Positions 45,324 to 55,158 of a DNA stretch of 64,000 nt are shown here, one piece after another; positions within the stretch are counted from its first letter, which is position 1; every line of letters starts with the position of its first letter. The notes under the pieces are model-generated. The model made no database searches and was not told the DNA's origin. It worked only from the letters and a program-made list of their open reading frames with translations. Origin of the DNA: Bacteroidota bacterium (GTDB taxonomy: Bacteria; Bacteroidota; Bacteroidia; Chitinophagales; Chitinophagaceae); NCBI GenBank assembly GCA_947451115.1, contig CANFXV010000003.1:32477-96476 (forward strand). The letters run 5' to 3'. The position numbers were made by a program, and so were the translations under genes.

Positions 45324-46004
45324 ATGTTGAGAGCGCGCTGGTGGAAAATTCTATCCATAATCTTGTTATTGTATACATGTACTTATGGCTTCCTCGTTAA
45401 AATACCTAAACTCGACGACCGCCTACAAGAATCTATCCGAAACTTTTTCTTTCATGTACCTATGTGGTTTGGTATGATGATTTTATTGTTTGTTTCTTTG
45501 GTGTATGCCATCAAATATTTAAGAAATTCAAACCCAGTGCATGATGTTTATTCTATGGCTTATGCCTCTGTTGGTTTGCTGTTCGGATTTTTAGGAATTA
45601 TTACCGGAGCATTCTGGGCCAATTATCAATGGGGTAGTCCCTGGGTGGGCGATCCAAAACAAAATGGAGCTGCCATTGCTTTGCTAATTTATTTCGCCTA
45701 TTTTGTTTTAAGAGGAAGTTTAATTGATACTGAAAAAAAAGCAAGACTTTCGGCAGTCTATAATATTTTCTCCTTCTTTATGTTATTTCCTACGCTTTGG
45801 ATTTTACCAAGACTAACCGAATCATTGCATCCTGGAGGGCAGGGCAGTGATGGTAACCCGGGTTTGAATGGAAAAGATATGTCGGCCAATATGCGCACTG
45901 TTTTTTATCCTGCAGTGATAGGCTGGACCTTGTTAGGTGTATGGATTAGTACTTTACACATAAGAATACAGTTATTAAAATTAAAAAAAGAGGGTCTTTT
46001 ATAA
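45324..46004 (+). CDS. ccsA: cytochrome c biogenesis / haem exporter subunit C
   Basis: Six-helix inner-membrane protein of the CcmC/CcsA family that handles haem for c-type cytochrome maturation. The haem-binding loop reads FWANYQWGSPWVGDPKQNGAA, close to the form I associate with Bacteroidota CcmC rather than the E. coli WGTWWVWD. Conserved His appear in FFFHVPMWFG and in the later TESLHPGG loop. Length 226 aa is normal. It is 22 bp before the small ccmD gene; ccmB is 3 kb away. The window's haem lipoprotein (11177-12739) is a plausible client. Confidence 0.88.
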   Translation: MLRARWWKILSIILLLYTCTYGFLVKIPKLDDRLQESIRNFFFHVPMWFGMMILLFVSLVYAIKYLRNSNPVHDVYSMAYASVGLLFGFLGIITGAFWANYQWGSPWVGDPKQNGAAIALLIYFAYFVLRGSLIDTEKKARLSAVYNIFSFFMLFPTLWILPRLTESLHPGGQGSDGNPGLNGKDMSANMRTVFYPAVIGWTLLGVWISTLHIRIQLLKLKKEGLL

Positions 46005-46025
46005 TTCACAAAAAAATTAATTTAT

Positions 46026-46184
46026 ATGTTTCATTTATTACAAACAAAAGCAGTAGACAATAATAGTATCATGGTTCAAGACGGTAAAATATATTTAGTC
46101 ATGTCCATTGTTAGTATTATACTTATTGGTCTTTTTATTTATGTTGGAAGCATTGATAAAAAAATTAGTCAGTTGGAAAAGTAA
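46026..46184 (+). CDS. ccmD: CcmD-family small membrane protein
   Basis: A 52-aa frame translates to [17 protein letters not shown], then [20 protein letters not shown] and a basic tail with [10 protein letters not shown]. One membrane helix, preceded by DGKIY and followed by a charged helix, matches CcmD as seen beside ccmC in Bacteroidota. CcmD tethers haem-loaded CcmE to the ABC transporter in other bacteria. The position right after ccsA supports the call. No Shine-Dalgarno is visible. Confidence 0.75.
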   Translation: MFHLLQTKAVDNNSIMVQDGKIYLVMSIVSIILIGLFIYVGSIDKKISQLEK

Positions 46185-46228
46185 ATTTTCCATCTTGTTT
46201 TTATTTATTTATTTTAAATTTCAATACC

Positions 46229-47650
46229 ATGTCAAAGAATGAGGAATATAGTTTTTTCCAAAGTGTAGAAAGAAGTTTTGACAAAGCATCAAAGTTTACC
46301 AGTTGGGAAACAGGTATATTAGAACAAATCAAAGCCTGCAATAGCATTTACAGTATGCGTTTTCCTGTAAAAATGGATGATGGCCATATTGAAGTCATTG
46401 AAGCTTATCGTGTCCAACACTCTCAGCACAAGTCGCCATGTAAAGGAGGAATTCGTTTTAGCATGGCAGTGAACCAGGATGAGGTAATGGCCCTAGCAGC
46501 ATTAATGACTTACAAGTGTGCTATTGTGAATGTGCCTTTTGGAGGAGCGAAGGGAGGTATTAAAATTAGCCCTAGAAGTTTAAGTGCGTATGAATTAGAA
46601 AAAATAACTAGAAGATATACTTCTGAATTAGTAAAGAAAAATTTTATTGGACCTGGTATCGATGTGCCTGCTCCAGATTATGGAACCGGCGAAAGAGAAA
46701 TGGCTTGGATCGTTGATACTTATCAATCCTTGAAGCCAGGAGAAATTGATGCAGCGGGTTGTGTAACAGGAAAGCCAATTTCATTAGGCGGAGTGAGAGG
46801 AAGAAAAGAAGCCACTGGTTTAGGGGTGTTCTATGGAGTGCGAGAAGTTTGTTTAATGGAGGAGGTGATGAAAAAACAAGGCTTAAGGGTAGGTATTGAA
46901 AATAAAAAAGTAGTGGTACAAGGATTAGGAAATGTGGGGTATCATTCTGCGAAATTTTTTAGAGAAAATGGAGCTATTGTGGTATCCATTGCAGAATTTG
47001 AAGGAGCTATTTATAATGAGGCAGGTTTGAATGAAGAAGAAGTATTTCAGCACCGTAAAAAAACAGGCAGCATATTAAATTTTCCAGGAGCTACCAATTT
47101 AAAAAAGAGTGGAGACGCCTTAGAATTAGATTGTGATATTTTAATTCCTGCTGCATTAGAAAATGTGATTGACAAAAACAATGCCCCCAATATTAAAGCA
47201 AAAATAATTGGAGAGGCGGCCAATGGGCCTTTGACACCAGAAGCTGATGATATATTAGCAACAAAAGGAGTATTGGTTATTCCTGACATGTATTTAAATG
47301 CAGGTGGTGTAACCGTTTCTTATTTTGAGTGGTTGAAAAATTTAAGTCATGTGAGGTATGGTCGTTTAGAAAAAAGATTTACAGAGAATGCCAATATTAA
47401 TATCCTAAATCAAATTGAAGAGTTAACTGGTAAAAAAGTAACAGAGTCTGAAAAAGAAATTATCGCACATGGTCCAGATGAAATTGATTTAGTGCATAGT
47501 GGATTAGAAGAAACCATGATTAATGCCACAAGAGAAATCATGGATATCTGGAAAGCCAATCCTGCCATACCAGATATGCGTACAGCCGCTTATGTTTGTG
47601 CTATTAATAAAGTAGGCACTTCATATGCTGAATTAGGTATCTTCCCTTAG
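46229..47650 (+). CDS. gdhA: Glu/Leu/Phe/Val dehydrogenase (probable glutamate dehydrogenase)
   Basis: Interconverts 2-oxoglutarate and glutamate with NAD(P). The substrate-binding Lys lies in [16 protein letters not shown], the [21 protein letters not shown] loop is conserved, and the Rossmann part has [17 protein letters not shown]. Length 473 aa with the [13 protein letters not shown] segment. Glutamate is favoured, but specificity for a branched amino acid cannot be excluded by eye. It begins 44 bp after ccmD. Confidence 0.9.
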   Translation: MSKNEEYSFFQSVERSFDKASKFTSWETGILEQIKACNSIYSMRFPVKMDDGHIEVIEAYRVQHSQHKSPCKGGIRFSMAVNQDEVMALAALMTYKCAIVNVPFGGAKGGIKISPRSLSAYELEKITRRYTSELVKKNFIGPGIDVPAPDYGTGEREMAWIVDTYQSLKPGEIDAAGCVTGKPISLGGVRGRKEATGLGVFYGVREVCLMEEVMKKQGLRVGIENKKVVVQGLGNVGYHSAKFFRENGAIVVSIAEFEGAIYNEAGLNEEEVFQHRKKTGSILNFPGATNLKKSGDALELDCDILIPAALENVIDKNNAPNIKAKIIGEAANGPLTPEADDILATKGVLVIPDMYLNAGGVTVSYFEWLKNLSHVRYGRLEKRFTENANINILNQIEELTGKKVTESEKEIIAHGPDEIDLVHSGLEETMINATREIMDIWKANPAIPDMRTAAYVCAINKVGTSYAELGIFP

Positions 47651-47668
47651 AAGTTGGAAGAAATATTT

Positions 47669-48103
47669 TTATAAGTAATCGGGGAAATTTTGCATAGCCT
47701 GCAGTTTCCCCGATGCTATTTTAGCACCTATAGTTTCATGCCCATTGCTTATAAATAAATACTGTGCTGTTAAAACTTGTTGGTATTGTAAAATTTGCTG
47801 CATCGTTTTTTCATTTAAGGCCACCTTGGCTTCTTTGCATTCAATAATCATCCAGGGCAAATCATTTTTATAAACGACTATATCAAATCGTTTAGATAGC
47901 TCACCTAATTTAATTTCTTTTTCTACCGCTATTAAACTGGAAGGATAATGAAGCGTTTGAACAAGGTATTGTAATAGGTTTTGTCTTACCCATTCTTCGG
48001 GGGTAAGCAGCACCCAAATTTTCCTAAAGGGATCAAATATTTGATCCTTACCATCGATGGCTTTAATTTTAAAAGGGTAGCTAGGATAATTCAGTTCTAT
48101 CAT
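47669..48103 (-). CDS. lone HsdR N-terminal-like (PD-(D/E)xK nuclease fold) protein
   Basis: A 144-aa protein resembling the HSDR_N_2 domain. Nuclease-type residues are visible: Glu61/Glu63 in AVEKEIKLG, Asp74 in KRFDIVVYKN, and Glu88-x-Lys90 in IIECKEAK. A helix with QQILQYQQVLTAQYLFISNG follows. No helicase, HsdM or HsdS gene is near, so it is not part of a restriction system here. I recall such proteins near DNA polymerase III delta genes in Bacteroidota, but none is in view. It converges with gdhA (18 bp) and diverges from amn. Confidence 0.8.
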   Translation of the reverse strand: MIELNYPSYPFKIKAIDGKDQIFDPFRKIWVLLTPEEWVRQNLLQYLVQTLHYPSSLIAVEKEIKLGELSKRFDIVVYKNDLPWMIIECKEAKVALNEKTMQQILQYQQVLTAQYLFISNGHETIGAKIASGKLQAMQNFPDYL

Positions 48104-48176
48104 TTAGATTAAAATTCGTATTTTTATATAATACTTCGTCCAAAGATAAGTAGGAGAAACCTTAAAATTCGATTGT

Positions 48177-48947
48177 ATGAAAACAAAAGAAGAAATCGTA
48201 GAGAATTGGTTACCAAGGTATACAGGGGCAAGCTTAGACCAATTAGGTCGCTTTGTATTACTGACTAATTTTAGCCATTATGTGAACATGTTTGCAGAAA
48301 TGCATAAGGTGGAAGTCATTGGAAAAGATCGTCCTATGCAATGCGCAACAGCCAATGGGATTACCATTATCAACTTTGGAATGGGTAGTCCAGGGGCAGC
48401 CACCATCATGGATTTATTAACGGCCATTCAACCCGAAGCTGTTTTATTTTTAGGCAAATGTGGAGGCTTGAAAAAACGTAATAAAATTGGCGACTTAATT
48501 TTACCCATAGCAGCCATCAGAGGAGAAGGTACTTCGAATGATTATTTCCCACCAGAAGTACCCGCACTTCCTGCCTTCGCTTTACAAAAAGCAATTTCTA
48601 CCACCATTAGAGATAGCAATGTAGATTATTGGACAGGTACAGTTTATACTACCAATAGAAGAGTTTGGGAACATGATGAAAAATTCAAAGAATATTTAAC
48701 TGATATTAGAGCTTACGCCATTGATATGGAAACGGCTACTATTTTCACCGTAGGCTTTTACAATAAAATACCAACAGGGGCATTGTTATTAGTGAGTGAT
48801 TCGCCGATGGTACCAGAAGGCGTTAAAACAGAAGCAAGTGATTCACAAGTTACTGCTCAATATGTAAATCGACATTTAACGATTGGAATTGAATCCTTAA
48901 AGCAACTTATTAATAACGGACAAACAGTTCGTCACCTACAATTTTAA
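48177..48947 (+). CDS. amn: AMP nucleosidase
   Basis: Hydrolyses AMP to adenine and ribose 5-phosphate. Nucleoside-phosphorylase fold: ITIINFGMGSPGAATIMDLLT, AVLFLGKCGGLKKRNKIGDLI, and the substrate-binding region AYAIDMETATIFTVGF with a MET motif near residue 183. A 256-aa protein is the compact Bacteroidota form, without the N-terminal domain of E. coli Amn. Its end faces ccmB across two hairpins. Confidence 0.88.
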   Translation: MKTKEEIVENWLPRYTGASLDQLGRFVLLTNFSHYVNMFAEMHKVEVIGKDRPMQCATANGITIINFGMGSPGAATIMDLLTAIQPEAVLFLGKCGGLKKRNKIGDLILPIAAIRGEGTSNDYFPPEVPALPAFALQKAISTTIRDSNVDYWTGTVYTTNRRVWEHDEKFKEYLTDIRAYAIDMETATIFTVGFYNKIPTGALLLVSDSPMVPEGVKTEASDSQVTAQYVNRHLTIGIESLKQLINNGQTVRHLQF

Positions 48948-48964
48948 GCGGCCCTTTTTTTTGA

Positions 48965-48991
48965 CCTTTTAAAATTAAGAATTTTAAAAGG
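48965..48991. other. perfect 12-bp hairpin after amn
   Basis: CCTTTTAAAATT (48965-48976) and AATTTTAAAAGG (48980-48991) pair fully, loop AAG. There is no T run directly after, so it may be an mRNA end structure rather than a terminator. Confidence 0.6.
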
Positions 48992-49024
48992 ATAGAGTAA
49001 AGTGAAAAAATCAAAAAGATTAAA

Positions 49025-49063
49025 AAAATAAGGTGCTTAATTTTATTTTAAGCATCTTATTTT
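49025..49063. terminator. bidirectional terminator between amn and ccmB
   Basis: The arms 49025-49040 and 49048-49063 pair over 16 bp with one G-U pair, with A and T runs built into the stem base on both sides. It separates the convergent genes amn and ccmB. Confidence 0.8.
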
Positions 49064-49065
49064 TC

Positions 49066-49725
49066 CTACTCCTTCCATAGAAAAGGAAAGAGGATATAGG
49101 ATAGTGCAACAATCATAATATCAAAGCCGCATAATAAACCCACCAATTGGGGTAGTCCATTTTGCACCACATCCGCAAAAGCGATATTCGCAATTTTCAT
49201 GAGCAACATTAACTGAGGAATAATTAAAGGAAAGCCAAGGATGGCCATGATGGCCGATGGCTGCTGTGCTTTAGAGGCAATGGCGGCTAAGAAGCTAAAT
49301 ACCAAGCTTAAACTAATTCCACCCAAACAACTCATGCCAAAAAACAAGAAAGCATGTTCTAAGGGATTGCCTAATAATAAAATAAATAAAAGTAAACTTA
49401 GGCCACTCATTAAGCACATGAGTAAGCTATTGTATATTAATTTAGAGAATATAAAATCTACAGGATGGGTGGTCGTATAAAAATAAAGCATTCGACCTTT
49501 TCCTTCTTGCAAAAAACTTCTTGCTACCGTATTAATGCATATAAACAAAAGGGTTACCCAAAAAAGACCATTCCAAACCTTGTCATCAGGCTGGCCCATG
49601 GTTAAGTATATAACAAAAGTGGTAGAAGCGATGTACAATAAGATACCAAAAAAAGTATATTGTTGCCTAAACTCAAGTAAGGCATCTTTTTTTAAGAGGG
49701 TATATATGGATTTAATGGAGTTCAT
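49066..49725 (-). CDS. ccmB: haem exporter membrane subunit CcmB
   Basis: Six-helix ABC-type membrane protein for cytochrome c maturation. The N-terminal LLKKDALLEFRQQYTFFGILLYIASTT and the loop FLQEGKGRMLYFYTTTHPVDFIFSKLIYN are typical of CcmB. A final helix group with MAILGFPLIIPQLMLLMKIA completes it. Length 219 aa is normal. It overlaps the stop of tdk by 1 nt (TAATG), so the two are translationally coupled. CcmA, its ATPase partner, is not in the window. Confidence 0.9.
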   Translation of the reverse strand: MNSIKSIYTLLKKDALLEFRQQYTFFGILLYIASTTFVIYLTMGQPDDKVWNGLFWVTLLFICINTVARSFLQEGKGRMLYFYTTTHPVDFIFSKLIYNSLLMCLMSGLSLLLFILLLGNPLEHAFLFFGMSCLGGISLSLVFSFLAAIASKAQQPSAIMAILGFPLIIPQLMLLMKIANIAFADVVQNGLPQLVGLLCGFDIMIVALSYILFPFLWKE

Positions 49726-50288
49726 TATTTACTTGCACAAATTCTACAACGGGGTTCATAATTGTTTTTTTCTCCCAAAACCACGGTACCTGCTTCATCA
49801 CTGGTTCTGTAGGAAATATTGGCTAAGTGCCCACACTTCACACAGATGGCATGTAGTTTGGTAATAAAGTCTGCGATGGCTAATAATTGTGGCATCGGGC
49901 CAAATGGATTGCCTAAATAATCCATGTCTAATCCAGCTACAATGACTCTTTTGCCTTGCATCATTAAAGTTTCGCATACTTTAATAATCCCTGCATCAAA
50001 AAATTGCGCCTCGTCAATGCCAATCACATCCGCTTCTTTGGCTAAGTCTAAAATTTCAATGGCCTCCTTTACTGGAACAGAAGCAATTGAATTGGCATCA
50101 TGACTTACTACTTTATTCACATCAAAACGAGTATCAGTTGCTGGCTTGTATATTTCAACTTTTAGGTTCGCTATTTTAGCTCTTTTTAATCTTCTGATCA
50201 ATTCTTCAGTTTTACCACTGAACATGCTTCCCCCAATCACTTCAATCCAACCTCTTCTTTCTCCTGTAATATTTTGTTCAATAAACAT
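49725..50288 (-). CDS. tdk: thymidine kinase
   Basis: Salvages thymidine to dTMP. Walker A is [19 protein letters not shown], the Walker B-like [12 protein letters not shown] carries the catalytic Glu, and the lasso domain has zinc cysteines in CVKCG and CRIC. Length 187 aa is normal for type II Tdk. It ends with a 1-nt overlap into ccmB. Upstream of it is waaA, on the same strand and 56 bp away. Confidence 0.95.
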   Translation of the reverse strand: MFIEQNITGERRGWIEVIGGSMFSGKTEELIRRLKRAKIANLKVEIYKPATDTRFDVNKVVSHDANSIASVPVKEAIEILDLAKEADVIGIDEAQFFDAGIIKVCETLMMQGKRVIVAGLDMDYLGNPFGPMPQLLAIADFITKLHAICVKCGHLANISYRTSDEAGTVVLGEKNNYEPRCRICASK

Positions 50289-50344
50289 ATCCTGTACTTA
50301 ATTATTAATATATCAATAAGCTTGATGCTCAAAAGTAAACAATC

Positions 50345-51592
50345 CTAGGGTAATAGTTGCTGGTCTTTAATAAATTGAATTGTTTTATGGGTAGCCCCTG
50401 CATTTTTAGTAATATAATTTTTGGCATGAACAGCGGCTTCCTGGTATTTTTCTTCATTGGAAATCAATGCTTGTGCAAGTACGATCAATTCATTGGCAGA
50501 TTTTATTTTAAAACCGCCGCCTGCATTTCTGAGACCCACTGCTTCAATGTACTTTTCATCTTTTTCCCCCCAAATAACTGGTTGGCCAAATGCGGCTGGC
50601 TCCAATACATTATGCACTCCTTCTTTACCAAAGCCGCCACCCACATAGCTTATGAAAGCATACTGATATAAGTTTCTAAGTAGGCCAATTTGATCAATGA
50701 TAATAATAGTAGGCAATGTAAAATGTTGATTAGAATTTTGCAATTGGGTTAAGGTGATGGCATTCGGAAAATAAGTTTTGCATTGTTCTATAGCATTTGG
50801 GTCCACATGGTGCGGTACAATGATCCAATTTATTTTTTGAATGCTTTTTGAAACATTGGCTAATAGGGCATGGTCTTCTTTCCAGGTACTTCCAGCAATA
50901 ATTATTTTATTTTGGCTTAATTTTTGAATCCAATCAAACTTAGTGGTTACAGCAGCCGTTTGAACCACTCTATCATACCTAGTATCACCAGTAATTTCTA
51001 CTTTTAAGTTTAGACCTGTACCTTTTATTAAGTCAAAAGAGGCTTTGTCTTGGACCAATAGGCTGGTAAACAAGGACAATATTTTTTTATAAAAACCTCC
51101 ATAAAATTGAAAGAAAATTTGGCCTGGTCTAAATAGGGCAGAAACTAATAAAGTTGGAATATTTTTTTGCTTGGCTTCATTTAAATAATAAAACCAAAAT
51201 TCATATTTAACAAACACAATTAATTTGGGTTGCACTAATTGGATAAAACGAGCAGCATTTTTTTTGCTATCAAAAGGTAAGTAAGTAATAAAATCGGCTG
51301 CAGGGTCATTTTTTCTGTACAGGTAGCCTGATGGAGAGAAAAAAGTAAGCCAAATTTGATGATTGGGATAACTGCTTTTTAAGTTTTCAATAATGGGTAA
51401 TCCTTGTTCAAATTCTCCATAAGAAGCACAATGCACCCAGATGATGGGTTGCCTGATTTTAGTTGCCAATTGATTGATTTGATCCCAAACCTCATTTTGT
51501 CCAATAAGCCATTGTTTTGCTTTTACATTAAACGGGCTAATGCAACGAGCAATGATTGGATACAACCATAAAAAGACTTTGTACAAATACAT
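50345..51592 (-). CDS. waaA: 3-deoxy-D-manno-octulosonic acid (Kdo) transferase
   Basis: Adds Kdo to the lipid A precursor at the inner membrane. The start ATG 51592 begins MYLYKVFLWLYPIIA, a membrane anchor; a TTG at 51619 is unlikely. Then QPIIWVHCASYGEFEQGLPII, LTFFSPSGYLYRK, PKLIVFVKYEFWFYYL, IAGSTWKEDH and the donor-site stretch FISYVGGGFGKEGVHNVLEPAAFGQPVI. About 415 aa, complete. Works downstream of LpxB in lipid A assembly. Confidence 0.95.
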   Translation of the reverse strand: MYLYKVFLWLYPIIARCISPFNVKAKQWLIGQNEVWDQINQLATKIRQPIIWVHCASYGEFEQGLPIIENLKSSYPNHQIWLTFFSPSGYLYRKNDPAADFITYLPFDSKKNAARFIQLVQPKLIVFVKYEFWFYYLNEAKQKNIPTLLVSALFRPGQIFFQFYGGFYKKILSLFTSLLVQDKASFDLIKGTGLNLKVEITGDTRYDRVVQTAAVTTKFDWIQKLSQNKIIIAGSTWKEDHALLANVSKSIQKINWIIVPHHVDPNAIEQCKTYFPNAITLTQLQNSNQHFTLPTIIIIDQIGLLRNLYQYAFISYVGGGFGKEGVHNVLEPAAFGQPVIWGEKDEKYIEAVGLRNAGGGFKIKSANELIVLAQALISNEEKYQEAAVHAKNYITKNAGATHKTIQFIKDQQLLP

Positions 51593-51720
51593 GGGGCTAT
51601 TTCTTAAGGCAAAAATCAATAAAAAATAGCATATCTATTCAAATTGTTTTGGAGGCGCTTATATAGCGTACAAATGGACTGAATTAGCCATTTTATTGTA
51701 AATTTGCACAAATTCAAAGG

Positions 51721-52848
51721 ATGCGAAAAATTCAAATGGTCGATACTAAAAATCAGTATTTGGCCATCCAATCAGAAGTAGATCAAGCCATTCAGGAAGT
51801 TTTAGACAGTGCTGCCTATATTAATGGTAAGGCCGTAAAAGATTTTGCTCAAAATTTAGCCAGTTATTTAGGGGCGGATTATGTCATTCCTTGTGCCAAT
51901 GGCACAGATGCCTTGCAAATTGCCATGATGGCCTTAGGCCTGGAACCGGGAGATGAAGTGATCACGCCTTCGTTTACTTATATCGCTACTACCGAAGTAG
52001 TGGCTTTATTAAAGTTGACTCCAGTTTTTGTTGATGTGGATCCTATTACTTTTTGCATGGATATAGAAAGTTTGAAAAAAGCCATCACCCCCAAAACAAA
52101 GGCCATTGTACCTGTGCACTTGTATGGCCAAGCGGCACCCATGGAACAAATTATGGAAATTGCCAAAGCGAATAATTTATATGTGATTGAAGACAATGCA
52201 CAAGCCATTGGATGTGATTATACTTTCTCCAATGGGCTTACCAAAAAAACAGGAACGATTGGACATATCGGGGCTACTTCATTTTATCCAAGTAAAAATT
52301 TAGGAGCCTTTGGAGATGGCGGTGCTTTGTTTACCAATGATCAAGTACTTGCCGAAAAAATGACCATGATTGCCAACCATGGTCAATCAGAAAGATACTA
52401 CCATGATTTAGTGGGGTGCAATTCAAGATTAGATTCAATTCAAGCGGCTATTTTAAATATTAAATTAAAACATTTAGATAAGTACAACACTGCTAGACAA
52501 AAAGTAGCTAGTTATTACAATCAGGCTTTTGCAAGCATTGAAGAAATAATTACACCTGGTGTGGCTAAATACTCAACACATGTCTATCATCAATACACGC
52601 TACAATTAAAGGGAGTGGATAGGGCTGCTTTTGTGTCACATTTGGCCGCCAAGGATATTCCTTGCATGATTTATTACCCAGTGCCCGGTCATTTGCAAAA
52701 AATGTTTTGGACACAGAAGCATTCAGATTGGAAGCTGCCTGTAACAGATCAATTGACAGCTTGTGTTTGCTCCCTGCCTGTGCATACCGAAATGGACGAG
52801 GAGCAATTGTCGTATATTGCAGAAGGTGTAAAATCTTTTTTCAAATAA
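51721..52848 (+). CDS. DegT/DnrJ/EryC1-family PLP aminotransferase (nucleotide-sugar type)
   Basis: Aminates a keto sugar nucleotide for a surface polysaccharide. Family markers: IPCANGTDALQIAMMALGL, the ITPSFTYIATTEVVALL loop, the PVHLYGQAAPMEQI segment, VIEDNAQAIG, and the PLP Lys in SFYPSKNLGAFGDGGAL. Length 375 aa is normal. First gene of the sugar operon; a TAAATTTG -7 box lies just upstream (around 51695-51702). The ugd start codon follows 10 bp after its stop. The substrate sugar is not evident. Confidence 0.92.
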   Translation: MRKIQMVDTKNQYLAIQSEVDQAIQEVLDSAAYINGKAVKDFAQNLASYLGADYVIPCANGTDALQIAMMALGLEPGDEVITPSFTYIATTEVVALLKLTPVFVDVDPITFCMDIESLKKAITPKTKAIVPVHLYGQAAPMEQIMEIAKANNLYVIEDNAQAIGCDYTFSNGLTKKTGTIGHIGATSFYPSKNLGAFGDGGALFTNDQVLAEKMTMIANHGQSERYYHDLVGCNSRLDSIQAAILNIKLKHLDKYNTARQKVASYYNQAFASIEEIITPGVAKYSTHVYHQYTLQLKGVDRAAFVSHLAAKDIPCMIYYPVPGHLQKMFWTQKHSDWKLPVTDQLTACVCSLPVHTEMDEEQLSYIAEGVKSFFK

Positions 52849-52858
52849 AATAATTTAA

Positions 52859-54172
52859 ATGAAAATTACAGTTGTAGGTACAGGTTATGTAGGCTTAGTA
52901 ACAGGCACTTGTTTTGCTGAAACAGGAAACAAAGTGAGTTGTGTAGATATTGATAAAAACAAAGTAGATAAATTAAGTGCAGGTCAGATTACTATTTATG
53001 AACCCGGCTTAGAGAAAATATTTTTAAGAAATATTAAAGAAGAACGTTTAACCTTCACTACTCAATTAGAAACTGTTTTAGACGATGCGGAAATTATCTT
53101 TTTAGCCTTGCCCACACCTCCGGGTGCAGATGGCAGTGCGGATTTGAAATATGTATTGGGCGTGGCCGATCATTTAGGAAAAATAATGAAAGGGTATAAA
53201 GTCATTGTGAATAAAAGTACCGTGCCCGTGGGCACTGCGGATAAAGTAAAAGCGGCTATTGCCAGAAATTATAAAGGGGAATTTGATGTAGTAAGCAACC
53301 CTGAATTTTTAAGAGAAGGGGTAGCGGTGGATGATTTCATGAAACCAGATCGTGTAGTCGTAGGCACAAGATCAGAAAGAGCTAAAAAATTAATGAGCGA
53401 TTTATATGCGCCCTTTGTGAGACAGGGGAATCCTGTGATATTTATGGATGAGCGTAGTTCTGAATTATCTAAATATGCAGCCAATAGTTTTTTGGCCACC
53501 AAGATATCTTTCATGAATGAAGTGGCTCAATTGTGTGAGCGAATGGGCGCCGATGTAGATATGGTCAGAAGAGGCATTGGATCTGATGATAGAATTGGAA
53601 AGCGTTTTTTGTTTCCAGGAATAGGCTATGGAGGATCATGTTTTCCTAAAGATGTGCAAGCATTAATTATGTCATCGGATGAAGTGAACTATGATTTTGA
53701 AATTTTGAAAGCGGTAGAAAAAGTAAATGCGCATCAAAAAATTCATTTAGTAGAAAAAATAAAATCCTATTACAAAGGAGATTTAAAAGGTAAACATATT
53801 GCACTATGGGGTTTGGCCTTCAAGCCCAATACCGACGACATTAGAGAAGCACCGGCTTTGAGTATCATTGATGCATTAACCGAGTTAGGCGCAACAGTGA
53901 CTGCTTATGATCCAGAAGCCATGCCCAATGTAAAAGCACAAATAGGGGCTAAGATAAATTATGCAGAAAGTCAATACGAGGCATTAAGTGGTGCTGATTT
54001 TTTAATCATAGCCACAGAGTGGAGTGAGTTTAGAACCCCCGATTTTGATAGAATAGAAAAAGAGATTAAAAACAAAATCATTTTTGATGGTCGTAATCTT
54101 TTTGAAGTAGCTAAGATGAAAGAATTAGGATACCATTATGAAAGCATTGGCAGGGCTTCCGCCACAAAATAA
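52859..54172 (+). CDS. ugd: UDP-glucose 6-dehydrogenase
   Basis: Oxidises UDP-glucose to UDP-glucuronate with two NAD+. Rossmann start [23 protein letters not shown], the [13 protein letters not shown] segment, the catalytic Cys in [17 protein letters not shown], and the C-terminal [19 protein letters not shown]. Length 437 aa is normal. Sits 10 bp after the DegT gene and 5 bp before the decarboxylase gene, whose substrate it makes. Confidence 0.96.
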   Translation: MKITVVGTGYVGLVTGTCFAETGNKVSCVDIDKNKVDKLSAGQITIYEPGLEKIFLRNIKEERLTFTTQLETVLDDAEIIFLALPTPPGADGSADLKYVLGVADHLGKIMKGYKVIVNKSTVPVGTADKVKAAIARNYKGEFDVVSNPEFLREGVAVDDFMKPDRVVVGTRSERAKKLMSDLYAPFVRQGNPVIFMDERSSELSKYAANSFLATKISFMNEVAQLCERMGADVDMVRRGIGSDDRIGKRFLFPGIGYGGSCFPKDVQALIMSSDEVNYDFEILKAVEKVNAHQKIHLVEKIKSYYKGDLKGKHIALWGLAFKPNTDDIREAPALSIIDALTELGATVTAYDPEAMPNVKAQIGAKINYAESQYEALSGADFLIIATEWSEFRTPDFDRIEKEIKNKIIFDGRNLFEVAKMKELGYHYESIGRASATK

Positions 54173-54177
54173 ATAGT

Positions 54178-55158
54178 ATGAGTCAGAAAAGAATTTTAAT
54201 TACTGGGGCTGCGGGATTTTTAGGATCGCATTTAAGTGATCGTTTTATTAGTGAAGGCTATTATGTGATTGCGATGGATAATTTAATTACGGGCGATTTA
54301 CAAAACATTGCACACTTAAGCGCTAATCCCAATTTTGAATTCATACATCATGACGTTACTACCTTTATTGAGATTGAAGGAACACTAGATTATATTTTAC
54401 ATTTTGCATCACCTGCAAGCCCAATCGATTATTTAAAAATTCCTATTCAAACCTTAAAAGTGGGTGCGATGGGGACGCATAATTTATTAGGCTTAGCCAA
54501 AGCAAAAGGGGCAAGAATATTGGTGGCCAGTACCAGTGAGGTATACGGAGATCCACTCGTGCATCCACAAACCGAAGAGTACTGGGGTAATGTAAATCCT
54601 GTGGGTCCAAGAGGGGTGTATGATGAAGCAAAACGTTATATGGAAAGCATCACCATGGCCTACCATACTTTTCATCAGGTTGAGACAAGAATTATTAGAA
54701 TATTCAATACCTATGGTCCAAGAATGCGCTTGAATGATGGCCGTGCGCTGCCTGCTTTTATTGGCCAAGCATTAAGAGGAGAGGACATGACGGTGTTTGG
54801 AGATGGTTCACAAACAAGAAGTTTTTGCTATGTAGATGATTTAGTAGAAGGGATATATAGATTATTATTAAGTGACTATTCAAGTCCTGTGAATATTGGC
54901 AACCCCAATGAAATTAGTTTAAAAGATTTTGCGGAAGAGGTTTTGAAATTAACAGGATCAAGCGTTAAAATTGTGTACAAGGATTTACCTGTGGATGACC
55001 CTAAACAAAGACAACCCGATATCACAAAAGCAAAAACATTGTTAGGATGGTCGCCCAAAGTAGATCGTGCAGAAGGTTTGAAAAAAACCTACGATTATTT
55101 TAAAGCATTGCCACCGAGCGAGTGGACTAAATTGCCTAAAGAATTTACCTCTAAATAA
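54178..55158 (+). CDS. UDP-glucuronate decarboxylase (UDP-xylose synthase)
   Basis: Extended SDR enzyme converting UDP-glucuronate to UDP-xylose. The nucleotide site [39 protein letters not shown], the active Tyr/Lys in [13 protein letters not shown], and [16 protein letters not shown] are characteristic of UXS. Length 326 aa. The position right after ugd makes the pathway clear. It overlaps rfbD by 1 nt. Confidence 0.93.
   Translation: MSQKRILITGAAGFLGSHLSDRFISEGYYVIAMDNLITGDLQNIAHLSANPNFEFIHHDVTTFIEIEGTLDYILHFASPASPIDYLKIPIQTLKVGAMGTHNLLGLAKAKGARILVASTSEVYGDPLVHPQTEEYWGNVNPVGPRGVYDEAKRYMESITMAYHTFHQVETRIIRIFNTYGPRMRLNDGRALPAFIGQALRGEDMTVFGDGSQTRSFCYVDDLVEGIYRLLLSDYSSPVNIGNPNEISLKDFAEEVLKLTGSSVKIVYKDLPVDDPKQRQPDITKAKTLLGWSPKVDRAEGLKKTYDYFKALPPSEWTKLPKEFTSK

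Noticed and set aside
47669..48103. Type I restriction-modification system
   Set aside because: Only an N-terminal-like domain is present; no helicase, methylase or specificity gene.
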